Positions 1 to 10,300 of a stretch of 64,000 nt of DNA are shown here, one piece after another. The translations under genes and the position numbers were made by a program. Position 1 is the first letter of the stretch. Each line of letters starts with the position of its first letter. Origin of the DNA: Liolophura sinensis (lineage: Eukaryota; Mollusca; Polyplacophora; Chitonida; Chitonidae). The DNA is taken from contig NC_088307.1 in NCBI RefSeq assembly GCF_032854445.1, positions 7,764,017 to 7,828,016 on the forward strand, in the 5' to 3' direction. The notes below the pieces were generated by a model. The model had not been told where the DNA came from. It did not search any database and saw nothing but the letters and a program-made list of their open reading frames with translations.

Positions 1-78
1 GCGTGATCAAGCGAAGCGAGGGTATGATTGTCAAGCCTGACTGAGCGAGAACAATAGAACTTCATATCCCTCCGTCTC
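1..78. repeat. Dispersed repeat with hairpin potential (copy 1, cut by window edge)
   Basis: The first ~78 bases recur almost identically at 37247-37325, with only one or two differences. Within the unit GAGGGTATGATTGT is roughly complementary to the end of the unit, ACAAT...TCATATCCCTC, so it can fold into an imperfect stem. No coding potential is seen. The window starts inside or at the edge of this element, so its true left end is unknown. Confidence 0.75.
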
Positions 79-245
79 TTCATCCCAGGGTGGAGTTTAA
101 TAGTCTTTCATCTGATTTACACTTTGTTTTTGTCTTGTCCGCAATACCGTGAGTTCTCCATACTTGGTCTATCACAGATGCTTGGTAAAATAAGTGGAAG
201 GCTACCCTTACTTTCTGTCCAAAAAACTCCTGATCTAACAGCAGA

Positions 246-517
246 ATCATTTATTTATTTATTTATTTATTTATTTGATTGGTGTGCTCAAGAATATTTC
301 GCTCATACGACGGTGGCCAGCATTATGGTGGGAGGAAACCGGACAGAGCCTTGGGGAACCCACGACCATCCGCAGTCTGCTTTCAGACCTTCCCACGTAC
401 ATCCGGAGAGGAAGCCAGCACGAGCTGGACTTAAACTCACAGGGACCGTATTTGTGAGAGGTTCCTGGGTCATTACGCTGCTTTAGCGCGCTAACCATCT
501 GAGCCACGGAGGCCCCC
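246..517 (-). mobile_element. tRNA-derived SINE, reverse orientation
   Basis: Read on the minus strand this begins with a tRNA-like head (GCCTCCGTGGCTCAG box A, then GTGAGTTTAAGTCCAGCTC around box B). It continues through the conserved body (CGGATGGTCGTGGG, CCACCATAATGCTGGCC) to the tail that reads TGAGCGAAATATTCTTGAG and ends in (AAAT)n. A plus-strand 120-residue ORF (124-486) across it is a shadow and not a gene. Confidence 0.9.
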
Positions 518-544
518 AGTTAGAATCTGTCTAACCTTACGTCA

Positions 545-1060
545 TAGTGAGGACAGATGCCTGTCACACCTCCTGACGTTATGCCACAGTGGAGACAAAT
601 ATCTGTCACACCTTCTGACGTTACGTCACAATCGAGGCAGATATCAGTAACGTTATGTCAAAGTTCAGGTGCGTTGTTTGTCACACCCTCTGAGGTTACG
701 TCAAAGTCGAAGAAGGTGCCTGTCATACTCTCTGACGTTAATTCATGGTTGAGGCAGACACCTGTCACACTGTAATATCAGGTCACAGTCGAGGCAGATA
801 CCTGTCACACCTGGCATTACGTCAAATCAAGGAAGGCTCATGACATATCTTCCTTCTGACGTAACATCAGAATCAATGCAGGTGCTTGTTGCACCTTTTG
901 ACGTTACGTGACAGTCGAGGCATGTATCTGACACATTTTCGTACGTTACGTCACAGTCGAGACATGAATCTGTCACATTTTTTTTCCGTTACGTCACAGT
1001 CGAGGCATATAGCCGTAGAAACCTTGTGACGTTACGTCAAAGTGAGGGCAAGTGCTTGTC
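545..1060. repeat. Degenerate minisatellite rich in TGACGTTACGTCA
   Basis: About ten imperfect copies of a 45-50 bp unit built on CTGACGTTACGTCACAGTCG and GATACCTGTCACACC. Several copies contain back-to-back TGACGT and ACGTCA, the half-sites of CREB/ATF elements. It ends about 120 bp before the first visible sushi exon. The motif density is seen directly; a regulatory role is only a possibility. Confidence 0.75.
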
Positions 1061-1179
1061 ATGCTTTTTTTTATACATATTTGTATTACTTTTGTTTTTG
1101 TATCAATACATTTTCTTCACCGTTTTCCTGCCTTTTTTCTTCTATTTATCATATATAGATATAAATTTCTGTTTTCCAG

Positions 1180-1353
1180 TAGGATCCTGCCAATCCCCGG
1201 GTTTAATCGACAATGGCGATAGAGACGGGTTTGTGTTTTCTGTTGGGGCCACAGTGAAGTACACTTGTCACGAGGGATTCGAGATCAAAGGTTCTGCTGT
1301 AAGATTGTGCTTGGCGAGTTTTACGTGGTCCGGCAAGAAACCGTCTTGTGTCC
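1180..1353 (+). CDS. Sushi exon 1 of the window
   Basis: This 174-nt exon encodes one complete sushi domain and is phase 1-1, the usual class for shuffled CCP exons. The acceptor is TTTTCCAG and the donor GTAAGT. Landmarks are SCQSPG (Cys1), VKYTCHEGFEI (Cys2 with the typical G-aromatic pair), LCLASFTW (Cys3 and Trp) and KPSCV (Cys4). The ATG-started ORF upstream of the acceptor is intronic. At least one earlier exon must exist, because the exon starts in mid-codon. Confidence 0.88.
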
Positions 1354-4300
1354 GTAAGTCTGCCACATAAAAGACATTTCCTTTCACAAAGAATATTAGA
1401 GTGTTTATAACAAAGAGTGTTTATAACAACTACATCTACTTGTTTTTTTATACTTTGTCCGCTAAAATTGCCACTTATTTCGTTGTTCTCATTCAAGTAC
1501 TTGCTGGTCTTTAGATTCGGATTGGAAATATATCAACATCAACATTGAAGGAGTACAGTTGTAGTAAAAATGCCTGAACAACGCCTTATTTGGTGTGCTT
1601 TTTCACACAGTCATCATTCCAAAGGCAAAAGACGTGACATCACACAACAGCAGTTAGCAATGTGATGACGTCAGGCATGACATTACACCCAAGCAGTCAG
1701 TAGTATACACTAGACGTGCCACAGCAGTTAGCAGTGTAGTGATACCAGACATATCACCACAGCAGTGAGCAGTCAGCAATGTACTGACGCCAGACATGCC
1801 ACCACAGCAGGGAGCAGTCAGCAATGTACTGACACCAGACATGACACCTGAGCAGGAACAGTCAGCAATGTACTGACATCAGACATGCCAGCACAGCAGG
1901 GAGCAGTCAGCAATATACTGATACCAGACATGACACCACAGCAGGGATCAGTCGGCAATGTACGGACACCATACATGACACCACAGCAATGAGCAATCAG
2001 CGATTTACTGACACCATACATGACACCACAGCAGGAGCAGTCAGCAATGCACGGACACAGACATGGCACCACAAACAGGAGTCAGAAGTGTACTGACACC
2101 AGGTATGACACCACACTAGTGAGCAGTCACCCATGTACTGACACCAGACATGACACCACAGCAGTCAGCAATTTACCGACACCATACATGACACCACAGC
2201 AGGAGCAGTCAGCAGTGTACGGACTCAGACATGGCGCCACAAACAGCAATCAGCAGTGTACTGACACTAGATATGACACCACACCAGTGAGCAGTCAGCA
2301 GTGTACTTACACCAGACATGACACCATAGCAGTGAGCAATCAGTAGTGTACTGACATCAAACATGACGTCACACCCCAGCAGTCATGTGTACACTGCTGT
2401 GATATGAGCAGACAGCAGTGTACTGAAACCAAGCATAAAGCCACGGCAGTGAGCAGTCAGTAATGTACTGACACCAGACATGACACTACAGCAGTCAGCA
2501 GTGTACTGACACCAGGCATGACGTTACACCCAACAGTGTACTCATGACGAACATGACACTACCCCCTCTGTCGGCAGTGTACTGACTCCAGACATGACAC
2601 AACCCCCCCCCCCCCCACCAAGTCTACTCTGTACTGACACCAGACATGACATCACACCAGCAGCCAGCAGTGTATTGAAACAGAGCTGTAAGCAATATAC
2701 TGGCACCATACATAACGCCGTGCCCCAACAGTCACCTGTTTACTGACACCTGACATGACACCACACCAGTGAGCAGTGTTTTAAAATCAGATATGACATA
2801 ACATCCATGAAGTGTACTGACACCAGAAATCACCCCACACTCCAACAGTCACATCTGTAGGACGCCAAACATGACACCACACCTAAACAGTCAGCAGTGC
2901 ACTGACACCAGATATGACAGTTCAACCATGTTATCACCCATGTCACGACATTACGCCCCGAGCATTGACCTGTGTACAGACACCAGACATGACAACCATC
3001 CCAACAGTCACCTGTGTACTGACAGCAGACGCGACAAGTCATTCTGTCATAGAAAATTTATAAAGACACCGTACATTACGCCGCCCTCACAATCGTACAT
3101 ACTGACACCTTTCATGACACTACATCTCATCATCCTAAATGTACGGAGACACCAGACATGACACCACCCTCGCTATATGACACAACACCACCCTCGCGAT
3201 ATGACACAAAACGTGACATCAGACGTTTCTTCACAGTACATGTATGGAGAAACCAGACATGTTACAACCCTCTTCACAGAATATAGAGATATGCTGCGGA
3301 CAAGGGAATAAGTCTTAAGAAAAACTTTGGGGCTTAGATCTGGCACACCTAGTACAATTCTAGGGCTAGCTTTAACAGTTTAGGCGTACCAAGTCGATTT
3401 CCGACTGAAGGTGAGATCTTACTAAAGCGATAGCAGCGCTTCATCAAAGTTATGCTTTGTGTGCTCCTACGTCTACTTGTATTCTTAGTAAAAAAAACCA
3501 CAAATTCCTTGGTCGTCCGCTTGTGACCTCAAAACATCAAACCTTCGGCCCGACCTTTTCCTCCATGACCATGCTTGGCTTCCTTTTGACATCGATACTT
3601 CCGGAAACTCGACCAGCTACCATTGTAGCCCACTGTTCTAACCACCTGAGTGTACATGTGCTCTGTCATTATGTGTTCATATCAATTAATCAACCTCCTT
3701 TCCAGTTTGTGCATGCGAAGATCTGACAATAAGCCGCCGATGGCGATTGGTTTTAATTGCGCGAAAGCGGTTAAAGATTTTGAGATGTTCGTTTATACTT
3801 CTTGTCGATACAGTTGTGGCTGTGAATCGTCAGACTTCATTTACCATTCATGTCAACATGTCATAGCTGGCAACTTTGATATTGTAAACAGTGATGATCT
3901 GCGAAGTCTCCTTGTGAGATGTCCCAAGTAAAGAGAGCCGAGAAAGATAAATATGGGAGCTAATAAGAAAATAGTCCTTTCAGCGCTTGAGAACTTTGAA
4001 AAAAACAATGGTCTAGAGGGGAGAAGGTAGAACCTCCAATCCTTGACACTGGACTTGAGATAGTTAAGAAAAAGTTTATGCTTGTTATCCACCATATCAA
4101 TACAAATGATGCTCAGGTGACAGCCAAGCAAGTTCTGAAGGATGCTACCATGCGAAAGGTCCTTGATGACCTTCAGAGAAAATACGTTATTATTCCTGCG
4201 GACAAAGCTCCAAATAATATTATATTTGCAAAAATTATTACTATCAGGTTCTTGTGATTCTAGTGGGCCAAAAAGGGGATTTAAAGGAAACCACAGACGC

Positions 4301-7300
4301 TCCAGATGATCTGGACCTATATTTGTACAAAGGCCAAAACGGTTTCCTCTCTCGCAGGCTTTTTGACAAGAAGGATAGATACAATTTTGACATATGGCAT
4401 ATGTCCTGCATATGGCGTGTACCTATCTCGGCTTGTAGCATTTGTTAGATCCTGTGAGTTGTGTGGAGATTTCAATCAACGTCACAATTTATTATTGCAA
4501 AATATGGTCTGTGAAAGTTATTCCATCAAACGCCATCAATGTTTCTGAAGTTTTCCGATGAGTGTAGTTCTCTTGTCAGTAAATATATACAGAGCGTCCA
4601 GAATCTCTGACGCGCTGCTTCATAATTGTGTCTAATTCCGCTTAAACTGGGGGATATGGGCTGTATATTCATCGTTTTGAATCAGATCTCCACGCTGGAT
4701 ACATGAGCAGTTGCTATCAAAGCGCAACTGAGATACATATTTTGTTATCGTGAACTGATATTCTAGCGTGGTACACGATTTGAATGCTGATTTCACTTAG
4801 TTGCCTAGAACATACCTTGCGCCTGTTAAACATCATTAAAACTGTTGACTGCTTCTCTTTGCAGGATTCCGTCCTATTTTCGTCTTTATATAATTTCTTA
4901 GTTCTTTTGTGGTTTGTGTTATACATCATTTTGGTACTTGGCCTTGCGATAATTGACTTATTAGTTGTCTTCTGGTATACGAATGTCTGTTTCGACGTAT
5001 AGATTCAACCGGACTCTGCCCTATTCGCTTCCAAGGCTGCTGTCGCGTAAGACACCAATAAATAAAATAAATTCAGTCAATGAAATGAGCATTCAATCCA
5101 TCCATTTATCAGTATCTGCTTCCAGCAATTAGAAGTTCTTGGCGGAATACGCTAACACTGCGTTCCTTATGGATACACGTCTAGTAACTCTAATTGTTAC
5201 ATTTAAACTCAGTACTCCAATTATGTCAGCCACTTGATAAGATAATGATGTTACTAACTACAATCAATCCAAGAAGTTGTATATCCACAAGGAACATAGT
5301 GTCAGCATTTGTCTGTGGACAGAGAAGCGAGGTAACCATTGAAGAATGAATAAATCAAATGACAATATGACCAATCCCTTGTTGTTGGTTTTGTAGCTGT
5401 TCGTTGCCCTCGCCTCTCCCCACCTAAACATGGTAAAGTCCAACCGATGGACTGGAATTTGGAGCTACTGCACGAGTCATCTGCGACGAGGGCTTCCGCC
5501 TGGTTGGACCAGAGACGAGAAGTTGCCAAGGTGACAAGACATGGAGCGGAGAGGGTAACAGTTGCAAAGGTAAAGGACAAGGGAAATAACCAAACAAACT
5601 TTACTCAAAAGCTTGAAAATTTGTTTTAAACATATTTATTTTCCTTTAAATACAGACTAAACTATGGGCATCTAATATTCATAGTAATATGTATATTAAT
5701 CAGTTTGTTACAAAGCAAAAATGTATTTTTATACAAATATATTGATATAAACGATAGGAATTTACAGGTCTTATCTTAAGTGATATGAATAGAGTGTCGT
5801 TGAAATGCTATCACGAGGGGCCTCGGTGGCTCAGGTGGTTAGCGGGCTAGCGAACGTATAATGACCAAGGAGCCTCTCACAATGCGGCGCTGTGAGTTCA
5901 AGTCCAGCTCATGCAGGCTTCCTCTCTGACCGTAACGTGGGAAGGTCATCTAGCAGCCCGCGGATGATCGTGGGTTTCCCCCGGGCTCAGCCCTGTTTCC
6001 TCCCACCGTAATGCTGGCCGCCGTCGTATAAGTGAATATTCTTGAGTACGGCGTAAAACACCAATCAAATAATATTTGTCTCCCTTTAAAACTAAATTAG
6101 GTGTAAATTTTGCACATAATTTCTTATTGTAGAAATTGAATGCGCGAAGCCGATGCTTGAGTATGGCAGTGTGACTGTCAAGACGCCCATAAAGTATGGA
6201 GACATAGCCATATTTAGGTAAGTGTTTATGTTTGTCAACAATTGCAAAAAAATTTATTTCTAACATATTTTTACCAACGCTATTTGTGTTATGAGGCACA
6301 CATTACAATTAGAGCGTCTAACTTCAGCCGAATTCACCAAAACTGATTTCGAGCTTGCAATGTTATCGGTCAGCGGCCCATGGCTTGTTTTTGGATTTGG
6401 TGTTTTACGTCGTACTCAAGAATATTTCACTTTAACGATGGAGGTCAGAATTATGGGGGTGGAAAACTGAACAGGGCCCGGGGGAAACCCATAACCATCC
6501 GTAGGTTGCTGGCAGACCTTCCCACGAATGACCGGAGACAAAACGAGCATGAACTGGACTAGAACTCACAGCGACCACATTGGTGCGAGGTCACTGCGTC
6601 GCGCTGGCGTGCTAAACCTCTTGGCCACGGAGGCCCTCGATGGCTTGGGGGTCGTGGGGGCGGGGGGGCGGGGGGGGGGGGTAAATTAGGATTATTCCCA
6701 CAACACAGCTTCCACCAGGCCTCCCGCGTGATTCAAGCGATTGTTTCAAACTCAATCGAGACAAAACAATATCTAGTTGGCATCAGGTTAATGAACGACG
6801 AAATAACGGATTGACAAATATAATTAAAGATGTACAGAGTAAAACCAGAGCAGCGACGACAGTGTGATAGCTGGCAAATGGTCACACGTAACTGGTGAAA
6901 CACACCCTCTTGTCAGTGTAACTCAGCAAGGGTTTGGTTCTAACTGTCCATATAAATGTATAAATAGTATCAATTTACACGCCATTGCACTATGGCTTAA
7001 GCAGAATTAGGCAAAAAATAAATTCAGTGATATTAATTGCAATTTGTTAGATGTCACTGGTCTAGAATGACTCAAAATGCTGTTTTGTCATTTCATTTAA
7101 CACACGATCACAATAAAACGATGCCAAGGGTTCAAGCCTCGGGGATGCTTAGTCCATCAGCAGAACCCTGGTTTGTGCAAGAATACAATATAATTAAAGA
7201 CGTACAGCTTAGGGAATAAAACCAGAGCAGCGAAGACAGTGTAATAGCTGGAAAATGGTCACACGTAACCGGTGAAATACAGCCTCTTGTCAGTTTACCT

Positions 7301-10300
7301 CAGTCAGGGTGTTATTCTAACTGTTCATGTAAATACATAAAGAGTAGCAATTTACATGCCAATTAGCACCATAGCTTAAACAGAATTGGTTAAAAAAATG
7401 CAATGATGTTAATTGCAGTTTATTAGACGTCACTGATCTAGAATTCTAGAATCAGTCTAAATGCTGTTTTGTCATCACATTTAACATACAGTCACACTAA
7501 AACAATGCAAAGCGACCAGGCCTCCTCAAGCCTCAGGAAGAATCAGTGGGCGCACGTGCCTTTATATCAGTCATTTGAAGGACCGGATGGAGGAACTAGT
7601 GGGTTTCATGTGTTTTTATACCAGTCAGGTCAAGGAGCTGAAAGAAGAGCAAGTGGGTGCATGTGTGTTTATGCCAGTCAGGTGAAGGACCTGAAGGAAG
7701 AACCAGTGGGTGCAAGTGTGTTTATACCAGTCACGTGAAGGACGTGAAGAAAGAGCCAGTGGACGCGTGTGTGTTTATACCAGTCACGTGAAGGACCTGA
7801 AGGAAGAACCAGTGGCTGCATGTGTGTTTATACCAGTCACGTGAAGGAGCTGAAGAAAGAGCAAGTGGGTGCAGGTGTGTTTATACCAGTCACGTGAAGG
7901 ACGTGAAGAAAGAGCCAGTGGACGCGTGTGTGTTTATACCAGTCACGTGAAGGAGCTGAAGAAAGAACCAGTGGGTGCATGTGTGTTTATACCAGTCAGG
8001 TGAAGGAGCTGAAGAAAGAGCAAGTGGGTGCAGGTGTGGTTTATACCAGTCACGTGAAGGACCTGAAGGAAGAACCAGTGGGTGCAGGTGTGTTTATACC
8101 AGTCACGTGAAGGACCTGAAGAAAGAGCCAGTGGACGCGTGTGTGTTTATACCAGTCACGTGAAGGACCTGAAGGAAGAACCAGTGGGTGCATGTGTGTT
8201 TATACCAGTCAGGTGAAGGAGCTGAAGAAAGAGCAAGTGGGTGCAGGTGTGTTTATACCAGTCACGTGAAGGACCTGAAGGAAGAACCAGTGGGTGCATG
8301 TGTGTTTATACCAGTCACGTGAAGGACGTGAAGGAAGAACCTGTGGGTGCATGTGTGTTTATACCAGTCAGGTGAAGGACCTGAAGGAAGAACCAGTGTG
8401 GGTGCATGTGTGTTTATACCAGTCACGTGAAGGACCTGAAGGAAGAACCAGTGGGTGCATGTGTGTTTATACCAGTCACGTGAAGGACCTGAAGGAAGAA
8501 CCAGTGGGTGCAGGTGTGTTTATACCAGTCACGTGAAGGACCTGAAGAAAGAGCCAGTGGACGCGTGTGTGTTTATACCAGTCACGTGAAGGACCTGAAG
8601 GAAGAACCAGTGGGTGCATGTGTGTTTATACCAGTCAGGTGAAGGAGCTGAAGAAAGAGCAAGTGGGTGCAGGTGTGTTTATACCAGTCACGTGAAGGAC
8701 CTGAAGGAAGAACCAGTGGGTGCATGTGTGTTTATACCAATCAGGTGAAGGACGTGAAGGAAGAACCTGTGGGTGCGTGTGTGTTTATACCAGTCAGGTG
8801 AAGGACCTGAAGGAAGAACCAGTGGGTGCAAGTGTGTTTATACCAGTCACGTGAAGGACCTGAAGGAAGAACCTGTGGGTGCATGTGTGTTTATACCAGT
8901 CTCTTGAATGACCTGAAGAAAGAGCCAGTGGACGCGTGTGTGTTTATACCAGTCACGTGAAGGACCTGAAGGAAGAACCAGTGACTGCATGTGTGTTTAT
9001 ACCAGTCACGTGAAGGACCTGAAGGAAGAACCAGTGGGTGCAAATGTGTTTATACCAGTCAGGTGAAGGAGCTGAAGAAAGAGCAAGTGGGTGCAGGTGT
9101 GTTTATACCAGTCACGTGAAGGACGTGAAGGAAGAACCAGTGGGTGCATGTGTGTTTATACCAGTCAGGTGAAGGAGCTGAAGAAAGAGCAAAAGGGTGC
9201 AGGTGTGTTTATACCAGTCACGTGAAGGACCTGAAGAAAGAGCCAGTGGACGCGTGTGTGTTTATACCAGTCACGTGAAGGACCTGAAGGAAGAACCAGT
9301 GGCTGCATGTGTGTTTATACCAGTCACGTGAAGGACGTGAAGGAAGAACCAGTGGGTGCAAATGTGTTTATACCAGTCAGGTGAAGGACCTGAAGGAAGA
9401 ACCAGTGGGTGCAAGTGTGTTTATACCAGTCAGGTGAAGGACCTGAAGGAAGAACCAGTGGGTGCAAGTGTGTTTATACCAGTCACGTGAAGGACGTAAA
9501 GGAAGAACCTGTGGGTGCATGTGTGTTTATACCAGTCACGTGAAGGACCTGAAGGAAGAACCAGTGGGTGCATGTGTGTTTATACCAGTCACGTGAAGGA
9601 CGTGAAGGAAGAACCAGTGGGTGCAAGTGTGTTTATACCAGTCACGTGAAGGACGTGAAGGAAGAACCAGTGGGTGCAAGTGTGTTTATACCAGTCAGGT
9701 GAAGGACCTGAAGGAAGAACCAGTGGGTGCAAGTGTGTTTATACCAGTCATGTGAAGGACGTGAAGGAAGAACCTGTGGGTGCATGTGTGTTTATACCAG
9801 TCAGGTGAAGGACCTGAAGGAAGAACCAGTGGGTGCAAGTGTGTTTATACCAGTCACGTGAAGGACGTGAAGGAAGAACCTGTGGGTGCATGTGTGTTTA
9901 TACCAGTCAGGTGAAGGACCTGAAGGAAGAACCAGTGGGTGCATGTGTGTTTATACCAGTCACGTGAAGGACGTGAAGGAAGAACCAGTGGGTGCATGTG
10001 TGTTTATACCAGTCAGGTGAAGGACCTGAAGGAAGAACCAGTGGGTGCAAGTGTGTTTATACCAGTCACGTGAAGGACGTGAAGGAAGAACCAGTGGGTG
10101 CATGTGTGTTTATACCAGTCACGTGAAGGACGTGAAGGAAGATTTTTTTTTTTTTTTTTTTTGATTGGTGTTTTACGCCGTACTCAAGAATATTTCACTT
10201 ATACGACGGCGGCCAGCATTACGGTGGGAGGAAACAGGGCTGAGCCCGGGGGAAACCCACGATCATCCGCGGGCTGCTAGATGACCTTCCCACGTACGGT

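Noticed and set aside
124-486. 120-residue plus-strand ORF
   Set aside because: Runs through the (ATTT)n tail and body of a reverse SINE.
7469-10142. Chains of 60-89 residue ORFs in the 53-bp array
   Set aside because: The unit is not divisible by three and every frame closes within about 1.5 units. The ORFs overlap in different frames.
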